Source of the DNA: Paucidesulfovibrio sp050251775
GTDB lineage: Bacteria; Desulfobacterota; Desulfovibrionia; Desulfovibrionales; Desulfovibrionaceae
Direction: 5' to 3'
Assembly (NCBI GenBank): GCA_050251775.1
Contig: JBFWMD010000003.1
Span: forward strand, 1-64,000
DNA length: 64,000 nt
The translations under genes were made by a program, and so were the position numbers. Below, piece by piece: positions 26,561 to 35,249 of this stretch. Position 1 is the first letter of the stretch; the number at the start of each line of letters is the position of its first letter. The notes beneath the pieces are model-generated. The model searched no databases, was not told the origin of the DNA, and saw nothing but the letters and a program-made list of their open reading frames with translations.

Positions 26561-27545
26561 TCTTGACCACCTCCTCGTACAATTCCCAGATCAGCCCGGT
26601 CTCGGCCCGTTCCGGGTTCAGGTTGGCGCGCAAAAAATCCTTCAGTCCCGTGCCCTCGTGGCTGCGCCGCCAGGCCAGCCGCTCCAGCCCGGCCAGGAAG
26701 CGTGACTCCACTTCCGCGGCCTCTTCCTCCGGGGGGAACTCCTGGCGCGGAAACACCTCGTAAAAGTCCCGATGCGGCACGGGCCAGGACTCCAGTTCCT
26801 CGCAGCCCGGCCTCCAGATGGCGGCGGCCGGAACCCGCTCCAGGGAGCGCCGGGAAAAGGTCAGCCGGGTGATGTTGCCGGGGTTGGCCCAGAGGGTCTG
26901 ACCCGCCCGCACCTGGGGCTGGGGCCGGTGGATGTGGCCGTTGATCAGCCAATCGATGCCCGGCAGTTCCTTGATGCGTCCGGTCCGGTCCAGGAAATCG
27001 GGAAAGCTGATGTTGTGGTGTGTACACCAAAGCACGGTTTCCGGGTCGCCCTCGACCCGGTCGTAGCGGGCGGGCAGACGCGCGCCGTCCGGGGTCGCGC
27101 CCACGAGCACACGCCCTTCCGGAGTTTCCAGCACGAACTGGGGACCAGGTTCGTCCATGAGCCGGACCACTCCGGCCTCGCGCAGCACGGCCAGGGAAAC
27201 GTCCCTGGTCCAGCGGGCCTGATACTTGTCATGGTTGCCCACCAGCACAAAGGGCCTGTGGGGTCGGAACAGTTCCATGAGCGCCACCAGGAGCGCGTTG
27301 GAGTTCTCACGCGGCCAGTGGAACAGGTCCCCCAGGAAAACGGGCGCCAGGGACCGTTGCCGAGCCTCCTGGAGGCATTTCTCCAGCTTGTCGAGGATCT
27401 GTTCGCGGTAACCCGGCAGGCGATGCCCCGGAGGAATGTCCGCCACATGGGGATCGGCCACGAAAAAAATTCCCCGCGCCTGGATCACGGGCATTGGATC
27501 GACCGGCGCAGGCGGGCAAAGGGCTGTTTCGCGATCCGCGCTCAT
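26547..27545 (-). CDS. Mre11/SbcD-like metallophosphoesterase
   Basis: The 332-residue protein carries the calcineurin-type metal ligands in order: ADPH (D31, H33), LGDLFHWPRE (near 72), VGNHDKY (near 104), the THHN segment and INGHIHRPQ. The GDLFH sequence is the form seen in Mre11 nucleases. A helical region follows (PPEEEAAEVESRFLAGLERL), possibly for contact with a Rad50 coiled coil. Start ATG 27545 overlaps the stop of the ATPase N-lobe gene (ATGA), which marks translational coupling. It is expected to be a manganese-dependent DNA nuclease, but this is by family. Confidence 0.85.
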   Translation of the reverse strand: MSADRETALCPPAPVDPMPVIQARGIFFVADPHVADIPPGHRLPGYREQILDKLEKCLQEARQRSLAPVFLGDLFHWPRENSNALLVALMELFRPHRPFVLVGNHDKYQARWTRDVSLAVLREAGVVRLMDEPGPQFVLETPEGRVLVGATPDGARLPARYDRVEGDPETVLWCTHHNISFPDFLDRTGRIKELPGIDWLINGHIHRPQPQVRAGQTLWANPGNITRLTFSRRSLERVPAAAIWRPGCEELESWPVPHRDFYEVFPRQEFPPEEEAAEVESRFLAGLERLAWRRSHEGTGLKDFLRANLNPERAETGLIWELYEEVVKNERE

Positions 27546-28837
27546 GCCGTTTCCCCCTTGCCGCACGCTGCGGCCTGCTCCTGCCCGTTGCGGCACGATC
27601 CAACGGCATCTCCGGCATCCGTTTCAGCGGTGAACGAATCCGCATCCAGCCGCCCCCCGCAAAGCGGGCAAGAGCCGATGCGCTCCAGCCGTTCCCGGAT
27701 TTCCTCGCGCCGGGCTTCGAGCTGCCTGGCTCTGGATTCGGCCACCCGGACCGCAACGGCCACACGCTCTTCGATCTTGCCCAGTTCGGAAAGCAGGCCG
27801 GACAGCGGATCCTCGTCGAACAGCTCGGGCAAAGGATTGAGCCGCGCCAGACCCGTGGACTTCTCGCCCAGGGAGCGCACCCGTCCAGAGAGATCCATGA
27901 GCGAACGCACCCGTTGCAGCAACCCTTCCGTGGCCGCCGGAGTGGGTGGCGCACTCAACGGCGCGAGCGCTCGGGACAAGGCCCGGCTGCCGGAGCGCAT
28001 CCGTTGCAGGCACTCCAGCTCCAGAATGCGCCGCTCCAGGTTCGGGGCGTCCCAGGGCTGGGGAGGCGCTTGCAGAGTGCGCATGGCCTTTGTCTGGACA
28101 ACAGCCCGTTCCAGATCCTGGCGAAGCTCTTTGCCCTTGCGCAGCGCCTGTTCCAGTCCGGGCAGAATCCGCTCCAGTTTCTGAACCGACTTGCCGCTCT
28201 CCCTGGCGAGCAGACCCAAGCGGGTGATCTCCGGCAGGGGTGCGAGCCGGTCCAGCCCATTGCGTAATTCTCCGAGCTTCTCCTGGAGCGTGCGCTCGCG
28301 CGTTTTGGCCTCGCGGTTTCTGCTTTGCAGGGCCTTTTGCATGGCCATGAGATGGGCGCTTTCGCTGGACGCGGCAAAAAACTCCGCGAGCCGCGCATCC
28401 GCACCATCCATGTCCAGCAGAAAGATGGGCTTTTTCTGGTCGCCCACATGCACGTCCACGCTGGTCCCGCTTTCCAGGTCCACCAGGTCGAGCCGAAGCG
28501 CCGCGCGGATCTCGTCCGGGACCATGCCCCGCCCCAGCTTGCGGAAATATTCCGGCTCGTCCTGGCCGGGCTGTTTCAACTCGTACCAGGCCGTGTTTTT
28601 CTTCCGCGCCCAGGTTACGGACGTGCCGTTGTCCAGCAGCACCTCGACCCGGGCCTGGGTCGCGCCGTGGCGGATCACGTGGCGGGGGGGCGGGTTGGTG
28701 GCCACGCAGCGCAGGGCCTCCACCATTGCGGACTTGCCGCTGTTGTTGGGGCCTGTGAGCACGGTGACGCCCGGCCCAAGCAACAGTTCCGTGTGCTTGT
28801 GGGCCATGAAGTCGTCTAGAATGATGCGTTGTATCAT
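27542..28837 (-). CDS. N-terminal ATPase lobe, coiled coil and zinc hook of a split Rad50/SbcC-like protein
   Basis: The 431-residue protein starts with a Rad50-type ATPase N-lobe: Walker A in LTGPNNSGKSAMVEAL (residues 29-36). A long Arg/Leu/Glu-rich coiled coil follows (about 165-385), then a zinc-hook motif, CPLCGGRLDAD at 390. Only about 40 residues follow the hook. In whole Rad50 the hook is at the tip and the coil returns to the C-lobe; here the chain stops just after the hook. The missing Walker B lobe is in the gene at 25499-26191. It leads a four-gene block coupled by overlaps. The DUF3795 gene lies 51 bases upstream on the same strand. Confidence 0.82.
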   Translation of the reverse strand: MIQRIILDDFMAHKHTELLLGPGVTVLTGPNNSGKSAMVEALRCVATNPPPRHVIRHGATQARVEVLLDNGTSVTWARKKNTAWYELKQPGQDEPEYFRKLGRGMVPDEIRAALRLDLVDLESGTSVDVHVGDQKKPIFLLDMDGADARLAEFFAASSESAHLMAMQKALQSRNREAKTRERTLQEKLGELRNGLDRLAPLPEITRLGLLARESGKSVQKLERILPGLEQALRKGKELRQDLERAVVQTKAMRTLQAPPQPWDAPNLERRILELECLQRMRSGSRALSRALAPLSAPPTPAATEGLLQRVRSLMDLSGRVRSLGEKSTGLARLNPLPELFDEDPLSGLLSELGKIEERVAVAVRVAESRARQLEARREEIRERLERIGSCPLCGGRLDADSFTAETDAGDAVGSCRNGQEQAAACGKGETA

Positions 28838-28888
28838 ACGGCGTTACAGTCGTCGGGGTTTCGTTGTGGCCGGGCTGTTGCTTGCCGG

Positions 28889-29338
28889 TCAGGGATAGCG
28901 TGGTTTGGTCTTGAGCACTTCATAATAGCGCTCGACTCCAACGGAACGCATCCGTTCGTTGTTCACTTTCCAGCGTTCGGCCAGGGCAGAAGGCATTCCA
29001 TGGCGCTCGCAGGGGAATGCGGAGCACTGGAAGCAGAAGTCCACACCCTGCTCCCGGACGCAATGCCCCACCTTGCAGGCCGTGAACAGACACCCCGCGC
29101 CCCGGCAGCCGCTGCAACCGCCGTTGGCCAGCCAGTCCAGCAGCGCCGCGAAATCGTCGTATCCCGCAAAGACCGGGTTCATTCCCGCGAAGCGTTCCGC
29201 ATAGGCCGCGAAATTCGGCCCGAGCAACTCGCGCAGGGCCAGGGCATGCGCCCGGACCGGTCCATCCGCAAAGGCCACGCACGTTCCGCAATGCAGCCCG
29301 CACGGGGCCATGCGTTCCAATAGTTCTTCGTTGTTCAT
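28889..29338 (-). CDS. DUF3795 cysteine-rich protein
   Basis: The 149-residue protein has paired cysteines typical of DUF3795 (APCGLHCGTCVAF at the start, then GGCSGCRGAGC and CFQCSAFPC). These may bind a metal cluster or zinc. Function is unknown. Start ATG 29338 overlaps the stop of the trmN6-like gene as ATGA, so it belongs to the murJ-trmN6 unit and lies just upstream of the split Rad50-like operon. Confidence 0.8.
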   Translation of the reverse strand: MNNEELLERMAPCGLHCGTCVAFADGPVRAHALALRELLGPNFAAYAERFAGMNPVFAGYDDFAALLDWLANGGCSGCRGAGCLFTACKVGHCVREQGVDFCFQCSAFPCERHGMPSALAERWKVNNERMRSVGVERYYEVLKTKPRYP

Positions 29339-30117
29339 TCGTCTTCGTCCCCTTTGTCCGCTTCTCCCCTGGCATTGCACTGCAAATAGGGGCAAAAGGC
29401 AAGGGCTGCGGACGTGGCCCCGGAATGGGCGGCGCGCCCTTCGTAGAGCACCAGAGGCGGCTCCACGCAGAGACCGGGATTTCCGTTCTTGCGCGCCTCC
29501 AGCAGCACGATGCGGGCATCGGACTCGGCATGGCCATGCACGAGGCGCATGCGTTTGGGCTCCAGATTACCCCTGCGCAAAGCCTCGAAGAGTTCGGGCA
29601 GCCGCTCCGGGAGATGCACGAGATAGAGCGGGGCTTTGTCCTTGAGACTGACCCGCGCCGCCGCAACGAACGGCTCCAGGCCCTCCGCCTTTTCGAACCG
29701 GGACGCGGTCCGGGAGGCATTGGGGCTGAGCCGGCCCCGGTGTCGCGGGCGGAACGGCGGGTTGCAGAGCGCGAATTCGAAATGGTTGCCCTGGAAATCG
29801 AAGTCGGCCACGTCGGAAAGCTTGACGTGGAAGCGGTCCTCGTAGCCAAGAAATTTCGCGTTCTCCCGCGCGGCCCGGATCATTTCCGGTTCGCGGTCCA
29901 CTCCCGTCAGCTCCAGGGACGCATCGGGATGGCGCAGCAGATAGGCCAGCCCGACCACACCGCAACCGGTTCCCAGGTCCAGCCCCGCGCCCGAGTCAAA
30001 GGAGCGCGCAAAGCAGGCCAGCAGCAGGGAGTCACCGGAAAAGCGATAGCCCCCCTCGGGTTGCTTCATGCCGCGCGGAAAACGCTGCCGCGCAAGTGCC
30101 ACCTTGAAATCCATCAT
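29335..30117 (-). CDS. TrmN6-like tRNA adenine N6-methyltransferase family protein
   Basis: The 260-residue protein has a class I SAM-dependent methyltransferase fold: GLDLGTGCGVVGL (SAM motif I) and CNPPFR (the N6-adenine NPPF motif). The start, RFPRGMKQPEGGYRFSGDSLLLA, matches TrmN6 (YfiC), which methylates A37 of tRNA-Val in E. coli. The C-terminus (AAHSGATSAAL onward) contains an additional Cys-bearing tail. Start ATG 30117 overlaps the murJ stop (ATGA). Substrate is inferred from the family. Confidence 0.82.
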   Translation of the reverse strand: MMDFKVALARQRFPRGMKQPEGGYRFSGDSLLLACFARSFDSGAGLDLGTGCGVVGLAYLLRHPDASLELTGVDREPEMIRAARENAKFLGYEDRFHVKLSDVADFDFQGNHFEFALCNPPFRPRHRGRLSPNASRTASRFEKAEGLEPFVAAARVSLKDKAPLYLVHLPERLPELFEALRRGNLEPKRMRLVHGHAESDARIVLLEARKNGNPGLCVEPPLVLYEGRAAHSGATSAALAFCPYLQCNARGEADKGDEDE

Positions 30118-31778
30118 GCAGCGCCTTTGCCCTCCCCTTTGCCCTCCCCTGTGCCTGTCCCTGAGCCTGTGCCAGTGCCATCCGGTTTGTCCTTGCCCCG
30201 GCGCACGCGGCGGCGCAGCGCGTCCAGAAACAGATCGGCCTCGGGAACCCGCAAGGCCACCGCCCCCGCGACATAGAAAAGAATCCAGACCGGAATCATG
30301 CCGAACCAGAGCAGGGACGGCCCCAGGGCGCTGGCCCAGGCTCCGGCATAGACCACGGCGGAAAGGGCCAGACACTTGATGAAGCTGAGCAGCGGCAGGG
30401 GCGCACGGTCGAGCTTTCGGCGCAGAAAAAGGAGCAGCAGCAGAAAGTTCAGGGCCGAGGAAACGCTCACGGCCAGGGCAAGACCCACGTGGGCCAGGGA
30501 GCGCATCAAGAGCGCACCAAGCCCCACGTTCACAAGCATGCTCAATGCAGCCACCACCACCGGGGTCCGCGTGTTTTCCAGGGAATAGTAGGCCGCCACC
30601 ACGGGCCGGAGCGCCGCGATGAACGGCAGTCCGGCCGAGTAGGCCACCAGGGCCGCTGCCGAGGCTTCCACGGCCTCGTAAGTGAACGCACCCCGCAAAA
30701 AGAGCAGCCGCATGACCGGCTCGGACAGGGCCAGCAAACCCGCAGTGGCCGGCAGGGAAATGAACATGGTCAGGCCTACCGCGGTTCGCAGGGTCCTGTT
30801 GAACTCCGGCATGCGCCCTTTGGCCGCCAGTACGGACAGGCTCGGCAAAGCCGCTGTGCTCACGGCGATGCCGAACACGCCCAGGGGAAACTGCACCAGC
30901 CGGTCCGCGTAGTAGAGATAGGACACGCTGCCTTCAGGCAGATACGAGGCCAGCAACGTTCCAAGCAGAATGTTGACCTGGTAGACTGCCGCGCCGAACA
31001 CCGTGGGCAGCATCAGCAGTGCCATGCGGCGCACTCCGGCGTCGCGCCAGGACCAGGAACCGCGCCAGCTGAACCCCTGGCCGCGCAGATAGGGTTGCTG
31101 GAGCCACCACTGGAGCAGACCGCCCGCGAGTACGCCAAAGCCCATGCACAGGGCCACGTCCCCGCCGGAATAATAGCCCCCCAGAGCCGCCACGATCAGC
31201 GTGATGTTCAGCATCACCGGCGAGAGTGCCGGAGCCATGAAATGGCCGTGGGCGTTGAGGATGCCCATGCACAGGGCCACGGCGCAGATCATGATGACGT
31301 AGGGGAAGCAAACGCGCAGGAGCCGGGTGGTCAGGGCAAAGAGTTCGGGATTATCCGCGAAGCCGGGCGCAATGAGAAAAGTCAGCGGTCCGGCCAGCAC
31401 TTCCACCAACAGCGTGAGCAGCCCGAGGATCAAACAAAGCCAGACCAGTGCGGACCGGGCCATTTCCTTGGCCGCCGCCTCGCCCTGCTCCTCGCGCACC
31501 CGGGCGTAGACCGGGATGAAGGCCATGGTCAGGGACCCTTCCCCAAAGAGCCGGCGCATCAGGTTGGGGATCCGGAAGGCCACGAAAAAAGCGTCTGCCG
31601 CAAAGCCCGCACCCAGGGCAAAGGCCACGATCATGTCGCGCACGAAACCGAGACCGCGCGAAATCAATGTGGCCCCGGCCACCACCAGGGTGTTCCGGGC
31701 CAGCCCCCCGCCACTTTCCGGCCCCTTGGGGGTGCTGTTTTTTGATTTTGTGTCGAGCCTCGAACCTGCTGTAATCAT
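30114..31778 (-). CDS. murJ: Lipid II flippase MurJ
   Basis: The 554-residue protein has about 14 membrane segments and the MurJ opening LARNTLVVAGATLISRGLGFVRDMIVA, plus FRIPNLMRRLFGEGSLTMAFIPVY and PLGVFGIAVSTAALPSL. MurJ moves lipid II across the inner membrane for peptidoglycan synthesis. It is the first gene of a coupled unit with the trmN6-like and DUF3795 genes. ATG 31778 lacks a clear ribosome binding site; the upstream region is AT-rich and promoter-like. Confidence 0.95.
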   Translation of the reverse strand: MITAGSRLDTKSKNSTPKGPESGGGLARNTLVVAGATLISRGLGFVRDMIVAFALGAGFAADAFFVAFRIPNLMRRLFGEGSLTMAFIPVYARVREEQGEAAAKEMARSALVWLCLILGLLTLLVEVLAGPLTFLIAPGFADNPELFALTTRLLRVCFPYVIMICAVALCMGILNAHGHFMAPALSPVMLNITLIVAALGGYYSGGDVALCMGFGVLAGGLLQWWLQQPYLRGQGFSWRGSWSWRDAGVRRMALLMLPTVFGAAVYQVNILLGTLLASYLPEGSVSYLYYADRLVQFPLGVFGIAVSTAALPSLSVLAAKGRMPEFNRTLRTAVGLTMFISLPATAGLLALSEPVMRLLFLRGAFTYEAVEASAAALVAYSAGLPFIAALRPVVAAYYSLENTRTPVVVAALSMLVNVGLGALLMRSLAHVGLALAVSVSSALNFLLLLLFLRRKLDRAPLPLLSFIKCLALSAVVYAGAWASALGPSLLWFGMIPVWILFYVAGAVALRVPEADLFLDALRRRVRRGKDKPDGTGTGSGTGTGEGKGEGKGAA

Positions 31779-31887
31779 ATATATTAATTTTTCTAGACTT
31801 TTGTTAGATTTTTTCTACTATTTGAAATTATTCATTTTTACTGTCTTCTGCGACTGATTCTGACTATAACATCTATAACTAATAATT

Positions 31888-32733
31888 TCAGAGCGTTTGG
31901 CATTTATGGCAAAACGTGGAGGAACGCCCGGCCACACGGCAGCCGCAAAGCACTTCACCGCAGCGTGCGCAGGGCTGTCCAGCCTTGCCATAGGCCTGAA
32001 ATGAATTCTGAAAAGCCCCGGCATCGCCCCGTGCGGTGCGGTAATCGCTGATGGAACTGCCGTTCTCGGAAATGGCCTGGAGCAGAACTTCCTGGAGGGC
32101 CTTACGCAGGCGGTCCAGACGCTGGACCGAGAGGCTGGATGCGATGGCGTCCGGCCGGATTCCCGCCCGAAACAGGCTTTCGTCCGCATAGATGTTGCCC
32201 ACGCCCGCCAGCACGCGCTGGTCCAGCAGCAGCGCCTTGATCCGCGCCCTGCGGCCCTGAAAACGGCTGATGAACGCGGTCTCCCCCAACTCCAGGGGTT
32301 CCGGACCCAACGCCTGCCAGAAGCTCCACGCCGCAAGCTCGGCTGGCGTGAATACACGACAACCCCCAAAACGTCGTACATCCGCAAAAGTCAGCACACT
32401 GCCGTCATCCAGGGAAAAGCGGATGCGTTCATGAGCTTCCGGCGCTCTGTCCGGTCCATGAACGATTCGCCCCGTCATGCGCAGATGCACCGTGAGCACC
32501 GCTTCCGTCTGCGCAGTCCGGTCCTGCCCTGCCCCGCGAAGGTCCAGGAGCAGAAGCTTTCCCCGGCGGCGGATGGCCGTGACGGTCCGCTGCCCGGCGC
32601 GGTGGACGAATTCCTCGGGCGTGTGGCCGGGAACGGCCCGGACATCAAAAACCGCGACCCGGAGAATCGTGCGCTCCAACAGGGTTTCCCGCAGGCCTCT
32701 GGCAATGGTTTCCACTTCGGGAAGTTCTGGCAT
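31888..32733 (-). CDS. mutM: Formamidopyrimidine-DNA glycosylase
   Basis: The 281-residue protein starts MPELPEVETIARGL, giving the catalytic Pro2 and Glu3 of Fpg. It ends with the four-Cys zinc finger (CARCGEVLCGCRVAG...FCHKCQ). It removes 8-oxoguanine and formamidopyrimidines and nicks the abasic site. Start ATG 32733 is preceded by AGGAACTCGAC and lies nine bases after the upstream glycosyltransferase stop, so the two are likely one operon. Confidence 0.95.
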   Translation of the reverse strand: MPELPEVETIARGLRETLLERTILRVAVFDVRAVPGHTPEEFVHRAGQRTVTAIRRRGKLLLLDLRGAGQDRTAQTEAVLTVHLRMTGRIVHGPDRAPEAHERIRFSLDDGSVLTFADVRRFGGCRVFTPAELAAWSFWQALGPEPLELGETAFISRFQGRRARIKALLLDQRVLAGVGNIYADESLFRAGIRPDAIASSLSVQRLDRLRKALQEVLLQAISENGSSISDYRTARGDAGAFQNSFQAYGKAGQPCARCGEVLCGCRVAGRSSTFCHKCQTL

Positions 32734-32742
32734 GTCGAGTTC

Positions 32743-34731
32743 CTAATGCCTTGAAATCGCGACGCACCAACGGGTCCAGATGTCCCGGTACGCCGCTTCC
32801 ATGTCGCGGGTGAACCGCTTTGCGTCGCAGAGCGGGGAGGCCAGCAGCCTGCCGCGAAGGTTCTGGCGCAGGAGCGCCAGCCGCGCTGGTTCCCGGGCCA
32901 GGGCCACCGACGTGCCGATATACTCACCCAGACTGCGGGCTGCAAGCTCGCCCAGGCCCGCCGCTTCCAGAATGGAAGTGGAGAGACGGCCTGAAATGCG
33001 CTCTCCGCGAAGGCTGACCACCGGAATGCCCATCCAGAGCGCGTCCGCTGTGGTCGCGCCCCCGCCATAGGGGAAGGGGTCCAGGGCCAAATCCACTTCG
33101 CGGTAAGAGGAAAGATACCCTCGCAACTCCATATGCGGTCGAAAGGCCACACGATTTCCCACTCCGCGATCCGTGAACCAGCTCTGGTAACGCGCTCGGA
33201 CATCCGCGTCCGCAAATGAGCCGGACTGGAGCAGCAGCTCGGAACCCGGAACCTGCCGGAGAATCGCGGACCAGGCGTCCACAACCAGCTTGTTGATCTT
33301 TGCGGTATTGTTAAAGCATCCGAATGTAATTGTTTTCCGCTCAAAAAAAGGCATCATGGCCGGTTCAACCTCAACATCCGGCGGACCATAACACCAGAAG
33401 CTCACGGGCAAGCGGTAGACCCTTTCGGTAAAAAAACACTCCTGCCCTTCCGGACAAACATGCCGATCCGCCAGAAGCCAATCCACGGCGCGCATGCCTG
33501 TGCTATCGAAATATCCAAGCCAGAGCGCCTGGACCGGCGCTGGCTTTCGGGCCGTGACCAGCAGGCGATTGTGCGAGGAATGCCCGCTCAGGTCCACAAG
33601 AATATCAATCTGATCTTCCCGTATCATTTCAGCGGCTTCTATGTCGTTTACAGCTCGTATGTTGCGCCAGTGGTTGCAGATGGACTGTAAATGATCCGTA
33701 GTACCATCTGAATACGGATTGTTTGCGTAACAGTAAAAATCCACGTTTTCAGAGTGATGCGTCGCAAGTAACGGCAACAAAAAACTACTCACCGCGTGCC
33801 TGCGCAGATCACCCGAGAGATAGCCGATGCGCAAAGTGCGCTCCGGATCCGGCTCATTTTCATGGGGCCGGGCGCGAACCGTGAGCGGCTCGGCCAGGTC
33901 GCGGCCAAAGGCCTCGGCTTCAGTCAGAAACGTATGGCGCGGTTCATCCGGCAGATAGTGCCTGGTCAGCAGGTAGTTGCTGCGTGCGATGGCGAAGTCC
34001 GGCTCGGCTTTCCCGGCCTTGCCGAACCAGGCCACGGCCTCGTTGATTCGGCCCTGGTCACGCAGGAGCACTCCGAGATTGTTCATGGCGCCGGCGTGGT
34101 TGGGGACCAGTTCCAGCGCCGCCAGATAGGCGGCCTCGGCCTCGCGGGTTTGCCAGGCGTCGTGCAGGGCCGCGCCCAGATGCAGATGGGGACGCACGGA
34201 TTGCGGTCGGAGTTCCACAGCCCGACGGGAAATATCCACGGCGTCCCGGCCCCGGCCCAGCTCCAGAAGCACGCCGCCCATGTTCACCAGGGCCGCGAAG
34301 TGGTCCGGATTCCGGCGCAAGGCGCCCGCATAGCAGGACAACGCTTCACGCAACTGCCCGTTTTCCTTAAGCAGATTACCAAACCGGGCATAGGGTTCAG
34401 CCGCGGCGGGATCCAGGGCCATGCTGGCCTTGTAGGACTCCACGGCCTGCGCCAGCCTTCCGCAGCCCTCCTGGGCCATGCCCAGATGCAGTCTGACCTG
34501 GGCGTGCTCAGGCAGCAGCTCCACGGCCCGCAGCAGCAGGGTTTCGGCCCTGGGGTGGCGACCGGCCTGGAGCGCCACCGCTCCCAAGAGGCGCAGAGCG
34601 TCCGGATGATCGGGGTGCAGCTCCAGGACCTTGCGGCAGAGCAACCGGGCCTGATCAAGGCGATCAAGCCGCTGCTCGGCGGCGGCCCGTTCCAGCAGTT
34701 CCCGAATCTCGCGTTCGCGCCCCTGCTCCAT
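32743..34731 (-). CDS. TPR plus SPINDLY/OGT-type glycosyltransferase (GT41)
   Basis: The 662-residue protein has about six TPR repeats (residues 25-240) followed by a GT41 catalytic region. Seen motifs are IGYLSGDLRRHAV, LVDLSGHSSHNRL, QALWLGYFDSTGMRAVDWLLADRHVCP, ITFGCFNNTAKINK and DPFPYGGGATTADALWMGIPVV. GT41 enzymes transfer GlcNAc or fucose to Ser/Thr of cytoplasmic proteins; bacterial substrates vary. The start ATG 34731 overlaps the stop of the upstream lipoprotein gene (TGATG) and follows GGAGGG. It sits directly upstream of mutM on the same strand. Its target here is unknown. Confidence 0.88.
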   Translation of the reverse strand: MEQGREREIRELLERAAAEQRLDRLDQARLLCRKVLELHPDHPDALRLLGAVALQAGRHPRAETLLLRAVELLPEHAQVRLHLGMAQEGCGRLAQAVESYKASMALDPAAAEPYARFGNLLKENGQLREALSCYAGALRRNPDHFAALVNMGGVLLELGRGRDAVDISRRAVELRPQSVRPHLHLGAALHDAWQTREAEAAYLAALELVPNHAGAMNNLGVLLRDQGRINEAVAWFGKAGKAEPDFAIARSNYLLTRHYLPDEPRHTFLTEAEAFGRDLAEPLTVRARPHENEPDPERTLRIGYLSGDLRRHAVSSFLLPLLATHHSENVDFYCYANNPYSDGTTDHLQSICNHWRNIRAVNDIEAAEMIREDQIDILVDLSGHSSHNRLLVTARKPAPVQALWLGYFDSTGMRAVDWLLADRHVCPEGQECFFTERVYRLPVSFWCYGPPDVEVEPAMMPFFERKTITFGCFNNTAKINKLVVDAWSAILRQVPGSELLLQSGSFADADVRARYQSWFTDRGVGNRVAFRPHMELRGYLSSYREVDLALDPFPYGGGATTADALWMGIPVVSLRGERISGRLSTSILEAAGLGELAARSLGEYIGTSVALAREPARLALLRQNLRGRLLASPLCDAKRFTRDMEAAYRDIWTRWCVAISRH

Positions 34732-35243
34732 CACGACCCTCCGTTGCCGGACTCCAGAAACACGTTCAGAAAATCCTCTTCCTGCGCGGGCAGTACGGCC
34801 AGCCACCAGACCAGCGCGTCGCGGCTCCAGATCAGGTGGACCATGCCCAGGCCCTCGGTGCGGTAGAGCTCCACCCCGGCCCGGCGCTCTTTCTCCGGCG
34901 CGCTGAACGGCCCGCCCTGGGCCGCGAACATCCGATTGATCATCACGGCCAGCTGCTCGCGGGCTTCGGCCGCATTGGACGCGGTGGACACCCAGACCTG
35001 GGCCGCCGGTGGATGCCCTGCGCCATAGACCGCCACGGCAGCGGACTTCGCGCCCACACTCTTGCCGTGCAGTTTGTCCACCGCGTGCAGCGCGTCTTCT
35101 CCGGCCAGCAGTTCAACGCGCTCCACTTGCCCGATGCGCTCAGGAAAAAGCCCGGTCAGATCGCGCGGCTCTGCGCAGCCCCCAAGCAGCAAAAACAACA
35201 ACAGACCACAAAGCAGTGTGGAGAGATCATATCTTTTTGTCAT
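34731..35243 (-). CDS. Lipoprotein of unknown function
   Basis: The 170-residue protein begins with a short positive region, a hydrophobic core and LLGGC, a good lipobox (Cys about 23). The mature domain has no recognised family. The end, ESGNGGS, overlaps the glycosyltransferase start codon (TGATG). It starts seven bases after the ChaN-PDZ gene on the same strand, so the cluster ChaN-PDZ, lipoprotein, glycosyltransferase, mutM is probably one operon. Confidence 0.72.
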   Translation of the reverse strand: MTKRYDLSTLLCGLLLFLLLGGCAEPRDLTGLFPERIGQVERVELLAGEDALHAVDKLHGKSVGAKSAAVAVYGAGHPPAAQVWVSTASNAAEAREQLAVMINRMFAAQGGPFSAPEKERRAGVELYRTEGLGMVHLIWSRDALVWWLAVLPAQEEDFLNVFLESGNGGS

Positions 35244-35249
35244 TACTTA

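Noticed and set aside
29335..30375. Extension of the trmN6-like gene to 30375
   Set aside because: The first 86 residues are a shadow of murJ; the ATG at 30117 overlaps the murJ stop and precedes the family-like start.
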